This document shows positions 25,119 to 33,663 of a DNA stretch of 64,000 nt, piece after piece. Origin of the DNA: Mycobacterium sp. 1164985.4 (GTDB lineage: Bacteria; Actinomycetota; Actinomycetes; Mycobacteriales; Mycobacteriaceae); NCBI RefSeq assembly GCF_001668575.1, contig NZ_LZMD01000111.1, positions 152,482 to 216,481 of the forward strand, read 5' to 3'. Every line of letters starts with the position of its first letter. Positions within the stretch are counted from its first letter, which is position 1. A program made the position numbers and the translations under genes. A model generated the notes under the pieces. It saw only the letters and a list, made by a program, of their open reading frames with translations, was not told the origin of the DNA and searched no databases.

Positions 25119-25724
25119 ATGGCTCGTTACACCGGACCCGCGACCCGCAAGTCACGCCGCCTCGGCGTCGACCTGGTCGGCGGAGATCAATCGTTCGAGA
25201 AGCGCCCCTACCCGCCCGGCCAGCACGGCCGTGCGCGGATCAAGGAGAGCGAATACCGCCTGCAGCTGCAGGAGAAGCAGAAGGCCCGCTTTTCGTACGG
25301 GGTTATGGAGAAGCAGTTCCGTCGCTACTACGAAGAGGCCAACCGTCTGCCGGGCAAGACCGGTGACAACCTGCTGCGCATCCTGGAGAGCCGGCTGGAC
25401 AACGTCATCTACCGCGCCGGCTTGGCACGCACCCGCCGGATGGCGCGCCAGCTGGTCAGCCACGGGCACTTCCTGGTCAACGGTGTCAAGGTCGACATCC
25501 CGAGCTACCGGGTGTCGCAGTACGACATCATCGACGTGAAGGAGAAGTCGCTCAACACCGATCCGTTCGTGATCGCCCGGGAGACCGCGGGCGAGCGGCC
25601 GATCCCGTCGTGGCTGCAGGTCGTCGGAGAGCGTCAGCGCATCCTGGTGCACCAGCTGCCGGAGCGCGCGCAGATCGACGTCCCGCTGTCCGAGCAGCTG
25701 ATCGTCGAGCTCTACTCGAAGTAG
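25119..25724 (+). CDS. rpsD: Ribosomal protein S4
   Basis: 201 residues with the S4 N-terminal domain (ARYTGPATRKSRRLGVDL, KRPYPPGQHGR) and the S4 RNA-binding domain (LDNVIYRAGLARTRRMARQLVSHGHFLVNG). The N-terminal zinc cysteines seen in some bacterial S4 proteins are absent, as is usual in actinobacteria. S4 is a primary 16S rRNA-binding assembly protein and in other bacteria a translational autoregulator. GACGAGGGAGAA gives a good ribosome site. Confidence 0.97.
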   Translation: MARYTGPATRKSRRLGVDLVGGDQSFEKRPYPPGQHGRARIKESEYRLQLQEKQKARFSYGVMEKQFRRYYEEANRLPGKTGDNLLRILESRLDNVIYRAGLARTRRMARQLVSHGHFLVNGVKVDIPSYRVSQYDIIDVKEKSLNTDPFVIARETAGERPIPSWLQVVGERQRILVHQLPERAQIDVPLSEQLIVELYSK

Positions 25725-25798
25725 TCTTCCCGCCGCTTGGATGGCGGTAGGGATTTGCGGCATCAAATAGCGGGTGCCGTAGAGGAGGAAAGAAACAC

Positions 25799-26851
25799 AT
25801 GCTGATTTCTCAGCGACCCACACTGTCCGAAGAAGTCAAGGCCGAGAACCGCTCTCAGTTCGTCATCGAACCCCTGGAGCCCGGTTTCGGTTACACCCTT
25901 GGCAATTCGCTTCGGCGCACGCTGCTGTCGTCCATCCCGGGCGCGGCGGTCACCAGCATCCGCATCGACGGGGTGCTGCACGAGTTCACCACGGTGCCCG
26001 GTGTCAAGGAAGACGTCACCGACATCATCCTGAACCTCAAGGGCCTGGTCGTCTCGTCGGAAGAGGACGAGCCGGTCACCATGTACCTGCGCAAGCAGGG
26101 CCCGGGTGAGGTCACCGCGGGTGACATCGTTCCGCCGGCCGGCGTGACGGTGCACAACCCTGAGATGCACATCGCCACCCTCAACGACAAGGGCAAGCTC
26201 GAGGTCGAGCTGGTCGTCGAGCGCGGCCGCGGTTACGTCCCCGCCGTGCAGAACAAGGCCTCCGGTGCCGAGATCGGCCGGATCCCGGTCGATTCGATCT
26301 ACTCGCCGGTGCTCAAGGTCACCTACAAGGTGGAGGCCACCCGCGTCGAGCAGCGCACCGACTTCGACAAGCTGATCCTCGACGTCGAGACCAAGAACTC
26401 GATCACCCCGCGTGACGCGCTCGCATCGGCGGGCAAGACGCTGGTCGAATTGTTCGGTCTGGCACGGGAACTCAACGTCGAGGCCGAGGGTATCGAGATC
26501 GGCCCGTCGCCGGCCGAGGCCGACCACATCGCCAGCTTCGCGCTGCCGATCGACGATCTGGACCTCACGGTGCGGTCGTACAACTGCCTCAAGCGCGAGG
26601 GTGTGCACACCGTTGGCGAACTGGTCGCTCGCACGGAGTCCGATCTGCTGGACATCCGCAACTTCGGCCAGAAGTCCATCGACGAGGTAAAGATCAAGCT
26701 GCACCAGCTGGGCCTATCGCTCAAGGACAGCCCCGCCTCGTTCGACCCGTCCGAGGTCGCCGGTTACGACGTCGCCACCGGCACCTGGAACAGCGATGCC
26801 GGCTACGACCTGGACGACAACCAGGACTACGCCGAAACCGAACAGCTCTAA
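25799..26851 (+). CDS. rpoA: RNA polymerase alpha subunit
   Basis: 350 residues. The N-terminal assembly domain begins MLISQRPTLSEEV and contains the conserved GYTLGNSLRRTLLSSIPGAA. The linker leads to the C-terminal domain with helix-hairpin-helix LKREGVHTVGELV and NFGQKSIDEVKIKL, which contacts UP elements and activators. The mycobacterial acidic tail (DLDDNQDYAETEQL) is present. GAGGAGGAAAGAA is a strong ribosome site. It lies between rpsD and rplQ. Confidence 0.98.
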   Translation: MLISQRPTLSEEVKAENRSQFVIEPLEPGFGYTLGNSLRRTLLSSIPGAAVTSIRIDGVLHEFTTVPGVKEDVTDIILNLKGLVVSSEEDEPVTMYLRKQGPGEVTAGDIVPPAGVTVHNPEMHIATLNDKGKLEVELVVERGRGYVPAVQNKASGAEIGRIPVDSIYSPVLKVTYKVEATRVEQRTDFDKLILDVETKNSITPRDALASAGKTLVELFGLARELNVEAEGIEIGPSPAEADHIASFALPIDDLDLTVRSYNCLKREGVHTVGELVARTESDLLDIRNFGQKSIDEVKIKLHQLGLSLKDSPASFDPSEVAGYDVATGTWNSDAGYDLDDNQDYAETEQL

Positions 26852-26911
26852 GCACAAACCGTCCCGGCCCTACCTGATACGGGGGCCGGCCCCATTTAGG
26901 AGATAGTCGCA

Positions 26912-27529
26912 ATGCCCAAGCCCACCAAGGGCCCTCGCCTCGGCGGGTCGTCCTCGCACCAGAAGGCGCTTTTGGCCAACCTGGCCACGTCGCTTTTCGA
27001 GCACGGCCGCATCAAGACGACCGAGCCCAAAGCGCGGGCGTTGCGTCCTTACGCGGAGAAGCTCATCACCCACGCCAAGAAGGGCACGCTGCACAACCGG
27101 CGCGAGGTGATGAAGAAGATCCGCGACAAGGACATCGTGCACACGCTGTTCGCCGAGATCGGCCCGTTCTTCGCCGACCGTGAGGGCGGCTACACCCGCA
27201 TCATCAAGGTCGAGAACCGCAAGGGCGACAACGCTCCCATGGCGGTCATCGAGCTGGTGCGGGAGAAGACGGTGACCTCGGAGGCCGATAGGGCCCGCCG
27301 GAGCCGCTCCGGCGGCGACATCCAGCCCGGCGCCGCTGGCTCGAAGACCGAGCAGCCGGTCGCGGCGGCAGCCGCGCCGCAAGCCGCGGTCGAGCCGGAG
27401 GCCGCCGAGGGTCCCACGGAAGACGAGTCGGTCGAGGAGGCCAAGGCCGAGTCCTCGGAAGCCGAGGCGGAGGCTCCCGCCGAGGCTGACGCCGAGGCCG
27501 AAGCCGACAAGGATGACGACAAGTCCTGA
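26912..27529 (+). CDS. rplQ: Ribosomal protein L17 with long acidic C-terminal tail
   Basis: 205 residues. The L17 core (about 1-120: PKPTKGPRLGGSSSHQKALLANL, RPYAEKLITHAKKGTLHNRR) is complete. The remaining 80 residues are an Ala/Glu-rich low-complexity tail, as in other mycobacteria but long compared with the roughly 120-residue core. The tail is predicted to be disordered and its role is unknown. truA follows seven bases later. Confidence 0.96.
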   Translation: MPKPTKGPRLGGSSSHQKALLANLATSLFEHGRIKTTEPKARALRPYAEKLITHAKKGTLHNRREVMKKIRDKDIVHTLFAEIGPFFADREGGYTRIIKVENRKGDNAPMAVIELVREKTVTSEADRARRSRSGGDIQPGAAGSKTEQPVAAAAAPQAAVEPEAAEGPTEDESVEEAKAESSEAEAEAPAEADAEAEADKDDDKS

Positions 27530-27536
27530 GGACGTC

Positions 27537-28406
27537 ATGAGCGGGCCCGCCATCGATTCCGGTGGCGGGCTCGTTCGTCTTCGGCTCGACATCGCCTACG
27601 ACGGAACCGAATTCGCGGGCTGGGCGGTCCAGGCCGGACAGCGCACGGTCGCCGGCGTCATCGACGACGCACTGTCGACGGTGTTCCGCGCTGCGGTGGT
27701 GACCCGCGCGGCGGGGCGCACCGATAGGGGGGTGCACGCGACCGGCCAGGTCGCCCATGTCGACGTGCCGGAAGACGCTCTGGCGCACGCGTATCCGCGC
27801 ACGCCGCGGCCCGGCGACAGCGAGTTCCTACCGCTGGTGCGTCGGCTCGGGAGGTTCCTGCCCGCCGATGTCCGCGTGGTCCAGATCGCGCGTGCCGCCT
27901 CCGGTTTCGACGCCCGATTCTCCGCGCTGCGCAGGCACTACGTGTATCGGTTGTCGACGGCGCCGTACGGTGTCGAACCGCACGAGGCGCGCTATGTGAC
28001 CGCTTGGCCGCGTCCGCTCGACGTGGAGGCGATGACCGAGGCGTCCCGGAAACTATTGGGTCTGCACGATTTCGCCGCCTTCTGCCGGCACCGCGAGGGT
28101 GCCACCACCATCCGTGACCTGCAGCGGCTGGACTGGTCGAGCGAGGGCACCCGGGTCACCGCGCACGTCACCGCCGATGCGTTCTGCTGGTCGATGGTCC
28201 GCTCGCTGGTCGGGGCGCTGCTGGCGGTCGGTGAACACCGCCGCGAACCCGCTTGGTGCGCAGGACTGTTGACGGCCGAGCGACGGTCCAGCGAATTCGC
28301 GGCGGCGCCGCCTCAGGGATTGACGCTCGTCGGTGTGGACTATCCGCCCGACGATCAGCTCGAGGCCAGGACCAAGGTGACTCGTGACCTTCGGGTCGTC
28401 GACTAG
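27537..28406 (+). CDS. truA: tRNA pseudouridine(38-40) synthase
   Basis: 289 residues from the ATG at 27537, which GAGG precedes by five bases; an in-frame ATG at 27513 would overlap rplQ. Motifs are LDIAYDGTEFAGWA, the catalytic aspartate in AAGRTDRGVHATGQV, and FDARFSALRRHYVYR. TruA isomerises uridines 38-40 in the anticodon arm of many tRNAs. Its stop overlaps that of the convergent cutinase gene. Confidence 0.95.
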   Translation: MSGPAIDSGGGLVRLRLDIAYDGTEFAGWAVQAGQRTVAGVIDDALSTVFRAAVVTRAAGRTDRGVHATGQVAHVDVPEDALAHAYPRTPRPGDSEFLPLVRRLGRFLPADVRVVQIARAASGFDARFSALRRHYVYRLSTAPYGVEPHEARYVTAWPRPLDVEAMTEASRKLLGLHDFAAFCRHREGATTIRDLQRLDWSSEGTRVTAHVTADAFCWSMVRSLVGALLAVGEHRREPAWCAGLLTAERRSSEFAAAPPQGLTLVGVDYPPDDQLEARTKVTRDLRVVD

Positions 28407-29098
28407 ACACGCCCCGCGATGAAGTCGGCCGCCTGATTGACCATGCCTGCGTTCACGTACGCCCTTGCTGCGTGGTCGGGCCAGTTGCCCTCCCAGGTCT
28501 TCGGCTCGGCGGGGTTGCAGATCGGGTCGGCACCGTGGCACAGCTCGATGGTGCGCTCACGGTAGAGCGGGCTGAAGTTCGTGATCGGGCCCGCCCACGC
28601 CGCGCCGTTACCGAACAGCGCGACCGCGGCGATGTGGGTGTCCATGCCCGGGGGCAGCGGCTTCTTGAACCCGAATGCGGCGATCGGTGCGGCCAGCACG
28701 ACGTCGGTCACGGCGGCGCCCAGGGAGTACCCACCGAGGACCAGCCGGGTGTCGGGGCACCGGGCCGCCATGTCCTGGATCCGTGAGCTCATGTCGTTGG
28801 CGCCGATGTCGACCTCGGTGTCGGCCGGGTACTGCACGGAGTAGAGGCTGATGTTCTTGCCGGTCTTGCTGCGCAGCGCGCTGATGAGCGCGTTTCCGAT
28901 CACGCCCGCACCGGGTGCTTCGGTGCGGCCGCGGGCGAAGATCAGCTCGACCGGCGGGCACGACTGTGCGGCGGCGACGGGCACGAGCCCCGGGCTGGCT
29001 TGCGGCACAGGTGCGATCAGACCCGCAATGGCGAGTGCGAGCGCTCCGGTGAGCTGCATCCCGCGGCGTCCCCAGCAGCGAACAAGATCGTTTAGCAC
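28403..29098 (-). CDS. Secreted cutinase-family hydrolase 1
   Basis: 231 residues. GTG at 29098 is preferred because TAGGAT (29111-29106) ends seven bases before it, giving a leaderless start; TTG at 29125 would lie upstream of that -10. A signal peptide ends near PVAAAQS. The cutinase fold shows the nucleophile serine in GGYSLGAAVTD, and the Asp/His pair is in GADPICNPA and WPDHAARAYV. Mycobacterial cutinase-like proteins are esterases, lipases or phospholipases at the cell envelope. Copy 1 diverges most from its two neighbours: it has GYSLG, not GYSQG, and a longer loop before the histidine. Confidence 0.87.
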   Translation of the reverse strand: MLNDLVRCWGRRGMQLTGALALAIAGLIAPVPQASPGLVPVAAAQSCPPVELIFARGRTEAPGAGVIGNALISALRSKTGKNISLYSVQYPADTEVDIGANDMSSRIQDMAARCPDTRLVLGGYSLGAAVTDVVLAAPIAAFGFKKPLPPGMDTHIAAVALFGNGAAWAGPITNFSPLYRERTIELCHGADPICNPAEPKTWEGNWPDHAARAYVNAGMVNQAADFIAGRV

Positions 29099-29161
29099 CT
29101 CGCCGATCCTATAGGACCTAATCAACGCGCACGAAGGTAATCCGGCGCGGGTGCTGTGATT

Positions 29162-29818
29162 TCAGACCAGTCGCGCCACGAAATCTGCAGCCTGGTTCGC
29201 CATTCCGGCTCCGACGTAGTCGCTGTGAGCGAACGGATTGCGGCCGCGGGAGCAGATCGGGTCGCCGTCGGTGCACAGGTCGATCGCGCGCCCCCCGAAC
29301 AGCGGAGCCGATGTGATCGGGTTGCCGAACTTCGTGGCGGGGTTGCCGAACACCGCCACCGCGGCGACGTTGGGTGTGACGTTCGGCGGCAGGACCGGCC
29401 CCAGGGCGCCGAGCCGGTTACCCAGCGGCGGCACTCCGGCGAGCATGTCGACGACCGCGGCGCCCTGCGAGAACCCGCCCAGCACGATGCGCGAGTCCGG
29501 GCACGACTGTGCGGTGGTCGTGATGAACGCCGCCGCGTCGGCGGCACCGTCGGCGGCCAGCGCGAAGTCGTACGTGGCCGGGTAGGCCACCCCGTATGCC
29601 GACAGGGTCCGGCCCCCGAGCTGAGGGCGGAGGGCGTCCACCAGCGCCTGGCCGACGCGGCCGATGCCCGGTGGTTCACCGGTCCCGCGGGCGAACACCA
29701 CCGTGACGTCGGAGCAGCCCTGCGCCGAAGCGGTCGGGGGCTGCAGAAGCGAGGGGATCAGTCCGATCGCCACGATGACGGCTGCGGCGGCGAACCGACG
29801 GAGGCGCGCGAAAATCAC
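29162..29818 (-). CDS. Secreted cutinase-family hydrolase 2
   Basis: 218 residues, starting with GTG eight bases after TAACAT (29832-29827), so probably leaderless. It has a signal peptide of about 32 residues ending TASAQG. Catalytic elements are the serine in GGFSQGAAVVD, the aspartate in CTDGDPICSRG and the histidine in NPFAHSDYV; paired cysteines frame the domain. It is very similar to copy 3 over the catalytic half, so the two probably arose by duplication. It resembles the cut3/cut4 pair that lies beside the ESX-4 locus in M. tuberculosis. Confidence 0.88.
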   Translation of the reverse strand: MIFARLRRFAAAAVIVAIGLIPSLLQPPTASAQGCSDVTVVFARGTGEPPGIGRVGQALVDALRPQLGGRTLSAYGVAYPATYDFALAADGAADAAAFITTTAQSCPDSRIVLGGFSQGAAVVDMLAGVPPLGNRLGALGPVLPPNVTPNVAAVAVFGNPATKFGNPITSAPLFGGRAIDLCTDGDPICSRGRNPFAHSDYVGAGMANQAADFVARLV

Positions 29819-29845
29819 GGGACGAGATGTTATCGCCGCGCGGAC

Positions 29846-30562
29846 TCAGACGAGACCGGCGACGAAGTTCGCGGCCTCCTGAACCAGGCCGGCGGTGACG
29901 TAGTCGTTGTGTGCGAACGGGTTACGGCCGCGGGAGCAGATCGGGTCGCCGTCCTTGCACAGGTCGATTGCCCGGCCCGCGAACACCGACTTGGTGATCG
30001 GGTTGCTGAACTTGGTCGCCGGGTTGCCGAACACCGCGACGGCGGCGACGTTGGGCACCAGGCTCCCGGGCAACGGCGGAGCCGACCCGATCGAGCCGAT
30101 CTTGTTGCCCAGCGGAGGCACCCCCGCCAGCATGTCGACGACCGCTGCGCCCTGCGAGTAGCCGCCGAGCACGATGCGGGTGCTCGGGCACTGCTGCGAG
30201 AGCATCGCGACGCGGTTGGTGGCGTCGGTCGCGCCGTCGGCGGCGGCCAGGAAGTCATAGGACGCGGGGTAGTTGACCGCGTAGGTGCTGATCGTGCTCC
30301 CGCTCTTCAGGCCTCGCAGCGCGTTGACGAAGGCGGTGCCCGGTGTGCCGAGGCCCGGGGTGTCGTCGGTGCCGCGCGCGAAGATCACCTCGATATCGCT
30401 GCACGACGACGAGGTCGCGCCGTATCCCGGGTATCCGGGGTCGACGGGGCCGGGCAGGGGACCTGGTTGGGCGGCCGCGAGCGGGGCCGCGCCGCCCGCG
30501 AGTGCGCCGAGGACGGCCGCGGCCGCCAGTCGGGCCGTCACGCGCAGCAAAGTCACGCGCAC
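29846..30562 (-). CDS. Secreted cutinase-family hydrolase 3
   Basis: 238 residues. The signal peptide ends near LAAAQPG, followed by a Pro/Gly-rich stretch (PGPLPGPVDPGYPGYG) before the catalytic domain. Serine is in GGYSQGAAVVD, aspartate in CKDGDPICSRG and histidine in NPFAHNDYV. The GTG start has GAGGAT just upstream. With 27 bases between copies 3 and 2 the two are probably cotranscribed. The substrate is likely a lipid ester at the envelope, inferred from the family. Confidence 0.88.
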   Translation of the reverse strand: MRVTLLRVTARLAAAAVLGALAGGAAPLAAAQPGPLPGPVDPGYPGYGATSSSCSDIEVIFARGTDDTPGLGTPGTAFVNALRGLKSGSTISTYAVNYPASYDFLAAADGATDATNRVAMLSQQCPSTRIVLGGYSQGAAVVDMLAGVPPLGNKIGSIGSAPPLPGSLVPNVAAVAVFGNPATKFSNPITKSVFAGRAIDLCKDGDPICSRGRNPFAHNDYVTAGLVQEAANFVAGLV

Positions 30563-30589
30563 ATCCTCACATACCGAGGGGTCCGGGGG

Positions 30590-31609
30590 CTAACAGTTCG
30601 CCTGTGCGGGTGACTCCTCGAGTGGGCCGTCCGGCCAGCTCGCCTCGGCAACCGCTTCCGTGCGGTCACCGGCCCGGGCCAACGCCAGCCCGGCCAGGAC
30701 GATGGCGCCGCCGACCGCCTGGGTGGGGGTGATCGCCTCGCCGAGCAGGATCCACGCCGCCAGCACCGCGAACATGACTTCGGACAGGCCGACGAGCGAC
30801 GCAAAACGCGGCCGCAGCCAGGCGATGCCCATGATGCCCAGCGTGTAGGCGATCGCGGTGGCGACGATGCCCAGGGCGATGACCGGCACCACCCACGACG
30901 TGGTGTGCCCGGCGACGACGGTGTCGTTGGTGGCGAACGTCAGCGGCATCACCCCGGCCAGGCCGAGGAGGGTGACGGCGGCCGAGCCGACGACCAGACC
31001 GGCGGCGGCCAGGGTGACGGGGCTGATCCCGTCATCATCGTCGGCGGTGACACCGACGTTGGCCGACATCAGGAAGTATCCGGCGGCGCACAGCGCCGCC
31101 GCCAGGCCCCAGCCCACGCCGACGAGGTCGATGTGGGCGCCCGAGAACACGTCGAGCACCAGGGTGATCCCGGCGATCGCCAGCGCGACGCCTGCCAGTG
31201 TCAACGTGGTCGGGCGGCGCCGGGTGGTGGCCCAGACCCACCCCACGACGAGGATGGGCGCGGTGTATTCCAGCAGCAGCGCGACGCCGACCGAGAGGTG
31301 CGCGACGGCGTTGTAGTAGAACAGCTGGGCGCCGGCGATCGGCACCACCCCGTACGCCAGCACCGTGGCGGGGTGGCGCAGCGCCTCGCGCACCCATCCG
31401 CGCCTGACGACGGTCGCGAACAGCGCCATCACAAGCGCTCCACCCGCCAGCCGGGCGACGACCGCGGCAGTAGGGGTCCAGCCCGACTCCATCAGCGCCT
31501 TCGCGAACGGTCCCGATGAGCCGAACGCAACCGCCGACCCCAACGCCAGGGCCATACCGAGCCGGAAGTGGTCGGCGGCCGGCCGCGTGCCAGGACTCGT
31601 CACAGCCAT
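30590..31609 (-). CDS. EamA-family (DMT superfamily) inner-membrane transporter
   Basis: 339 residues with about ten hydrophobic helices in two repeated halves, the EamA/RhaT fold (ALGSAVAFGSSGPFAKAL in the first repeat, LGLAGVMPL and GEAITPTQAVGGAIVLAGLALARAG in the second). Such proteins export amino acids or metabolites; the solute is unknown. It is divergent from a CGNR zinc-finger regulator, and the 69 bases between them hold short repeats, so that protein may regulate it. This pair lies between the cutinases and ESX-4. Confidence 0.85.
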   Translation of the reverse strand: MAVTSPGTRPAADHFRLGMALALGSAVAFGSSGPFAKALMESGWTPTAAVVARLAGGALVMALFATVVRRGWVREALRHPATVLAYGVVPIAGAQLFYYNAVAHLSVGVALLLEYTAPILVVGWVWATTRRRPTTLTLAGVALAIAGITLVLDVFSGAHIDLVGVGWGLAAALCAAGYFLMSANVGVTADDDDGISPVTLAAAGLVVGSAAVTLLGLAGVMPLTFATNDTVVAGHTTSWVVPVIALGIVATAIAYTLGIMGIAWLRPRFASLVGLSEVMFAVLAAWILLGEAITPTQAVGGAIVLAGLALARAGDRTEAVAEASWPDGPLEESPAQANC

Positions 31610-31632
31610 GACCGCACCTCCGGGGTAATGTA

Positions 31633-31690
31633 ATGAGTAAAATGAACTACGGTCCTGACACTAGCGATGAGAGGCGTCATGAGTCAAATG
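31633..31690. promoter_or_regulatory. Direct repeats in the divergent EamA/CGNR region
   Basis: ATGAGTAAAATG (31633-31644) and ATGAGTCAAATG (31679-31690) match at 11 of 12 bases, 46 bases apart. The second spans the CGNR start codon. They are candidate binding sites for the CGNR protein; chance similarity is possible. Confidence 0.35.
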
Positions 31691-32242
31691 CTTTTCAGTC
31701 ATGACACCGAGCTCACCCTTCGGGCCGCGTGTGTGCTGATCAACAGCGACCGCGTCGACGGTGAGCGGCTTTCCGACATGGCGGCGCTGAACGAGTACCT
31801 CGACAGCTTCGGCTGGACGGGCCGACGCGACTACGACGACGCCGAACTCGCGTCCGTCCACGGCCTGCGGGAGCGGCTCGGCCAGATCTGGGCGGTCGCC
31901 GACGACGAGGAAAGCACGGTGGATCAGGTCAACGCGTTGCTCAGCGACACCAACGCCTCGCCGTGGCTGACGCGGCATCCGGAGATGCCGGAGTGGCATC
32001 TGCACCTGGCGTCGGTCGACGACCCGCTGTGGCAGCGCATGGGGGCCGAAATGGCGATGGCCCTGGCCGACCTCATCCGCATCGGCGAACTGCGCCGGCT
32101 GAAGATCTGCGCGGCGTCCGACTGCGACGCGGTTCTGGTCGACCTCTCCCGCAATCGGTCGGGGAAGTTCTGCGACACCGGCAATTGCGGCAACCGCCAG
32201 CACGTGGCGGCGTACCGGGAGCGTCGAGCCCGAAAGCGGTGA
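31679..32242 (+). CDS. CGNR zinc-finger (ABATE-type) putative stress regulator
   Basis: 187 residues from the ATG at 31679. The N-terminal ABATE-like domain (LRAACVLINSDR onward) is followed by a C-terminal zinc finger (LKICAASDCDAVLVDLSRNRSGKFCDTGNCGNRQHVAAYR) with the defining CGNR. Related proteins are treated as DNA-binding regulators, often beside exporters. Here it is divergent from an EamA transporter. An in-frame ATG 12 bases upstream is possible but has a poorer ribosome site. Confidence 0.83.
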   Translation: MSQMLFSHDTELTLRAACVLINSDRVDGERLSDMAALNEYLDSFGWTGRRDYDDAELASVHGLRERLGQIWAVADDEESTVDQVNALLSDTNASPWLTRHPEMPEWHLHLASVDDPLWQRMGAEMAMALADLIRIGELRRLKICAASDCDAVLVDLSRNRSGKFCDTGNCGNRQHVAAYRERRARKR

Positions 32243-32286
32243 CGATCGGGACTGCCCGCGGGCCTTAAGCTTTGCGCGGGGGAGTG

Positions 32287-33663
32287 ATGACGGGGCGATC
32301 GACCACCGGCGTGCAGATCAGCGCGCACCGGTTCCTGCTGCGGCGCTTGGAGCACGCACTGGTTCGCGGCGATGTGCGGATGATCGACGATCCCCTGCGC
32401 GCACAGGCGTTTTCGCTGCTCGCTGGTTCGATCCTTGCCGTCGTCGGACTCGGGGTGGCCGCCGTCCTGGCGTTCCTGCAGCCGCGAGGGGCACTCGGCG
32501 ACGACCCGATCGTGATGGTGCGCGACAGCGGCGCGCTGTACGTGCGGGTCGACCGGACTCTGCACCCGGTGCCGAACCTCGCTTCGGCCCGGTTGGTCAG
32601 CGGTTCGCCCGCCAAGCCCCGGCTGGTCAACAGCTCGGCCGTCGAGGCCGCGCCGCGGGGCGCGACACTCGGCATTCCGGGCGCTCCCGATGCGGTGGGC
32701 TCGCCGCTGACCGGCGACGAATCGACATGGATGGTGTGCGAGGACGATTCGGGGCTATCGACCGTATTCGTGGGGTTCGTCGGCGACACCCGCGCCGCGG
32801 AGGATGGCGTACTGGTCAGCGCAGCAGGCGAGGCGCAAACGTACCTGCTTTTCGGCGGCCGGCGCGCAAACGTCGACATGCGCAGCCCGGCCGTCGTCCA
32901 TGCGCTCGGGCTCGACGGCGTTGTGCCGCGGCCGGTTGCGCGCGCATTGCTCGACACCGTGCCGGAGGTGCCCGAGATCAAGGCGCCTGCCATCCGCGAC
33001 GCCGGTGCGCCCGCGCCGGCGCCGTTGCACGGGTTGCGCATCGGCGCCGTGGTCCGGGTGCCGCGTGCCGAGTCGTGGGAGCACTACGTGGTGCTGGGAA
33101 CGGGAGTGCAGCGGATCGGGATGGTGGCAGCCGATCTCATTCGATTCACTCAGCCTCAGCAGGCGCACGAGATCGTCACCGTCGAGCCGGGCATCATCGG
33201 CACCGTCCCCGTCGTGGACGATCTGCCCGTCGGACACTTCCCCGAACGCGCCGATCCGATCGACGATCCGGTGGTGTGCGGACGGTGGTTCTGGTCGGCG
33301 AACGCGAAGTCCGTTGTAACCGATACGATCGCCGTCGACGCAGTACCGGATGCGCCCACAGTGCGGCTGGCACAGGCTGACGACGACGGCGCCGCGATCG
33401 ACGGCTTTGCGATGAGTGGTGGCCGCAGCGCATATGTGCGAGCGGCGGGGGTGAGCGGTGACGGTGCACGCACCGGAACCCTGTTCTTGGTCAACGATGC
33501 CGGGGTGGTCTTCGGCATCCGCGACGACGAGACGGCGCGGCGTCTCGGTCTGACCGGCGACCCGGTGCCCGCCCCGTGGCCGCTGCTGGCCAGGCTGCCG
33601 CGCGGGCCGGAGCTGAGCGTCGAGGCCGCCTCAGTCGCGCGGGACGGGACCGGAGCGCCGTAA
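32287..33663 (+). CDS. eccB4: ESX-4 type VII secretion core protein EccB4
   Basis: 458 residues. The EccB signature is an N-terminal TGVQISAHRFLLRRLEHALVRGD followed by one membrane helix (about 48-70, FSLLAGSILAVVGLGVAAVLAF) and a large periplasmic domain with paired cysteines (MVCEDDSG; PVVCGRWFW). EccB forms the periplasmic part of the type VII pore. The stop overlaps the end of convergent mycP4 by 33 bases. A -10-like TAAGCT lies at 32266. The ATG is used; GTG and TTG starts just upstream are possible. Confidence 0.94.
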   Translation: MTGRSTTGVQISAHRFLLRRLEHALVRGDVRMIDDPLRAQAFSLLAGSILAVVGLGVAAVLAFLQPRGALGDDPIVMVRDSGALYVRVDRTLHPVPNLASARLVSGSPAKPRLVNSSAVEAAPRGATLGIPGAPDAVGSPLTGDESTWMVCEDDSGLSTVFVGFVGDTRAAEDGVLVSAAGEAQTYLLFGGRRANVDMRSPAVVHALGLDGVVPRPVARALLDTVPEVPEIKAPAIRDAGAPAPAPLHGLRIGAVVRVPRAESWEHYVVLGTGVQRIGMVAADLIRFTQPQQAHEIVTVEPGIIGTVPVVDDLPVGHFPERADPIDDPVVCGRWFWSANAKSVVTDTIAVDAVPDAPTVRLAQADDDGAAIDGFAMSGGRSAYVRAAGVSGDGARTGTLFLVNDAGVVFGIRDDETARRLGLTGDPVPAPWPLLARLPRGPELSVEAASVARDGTGAP

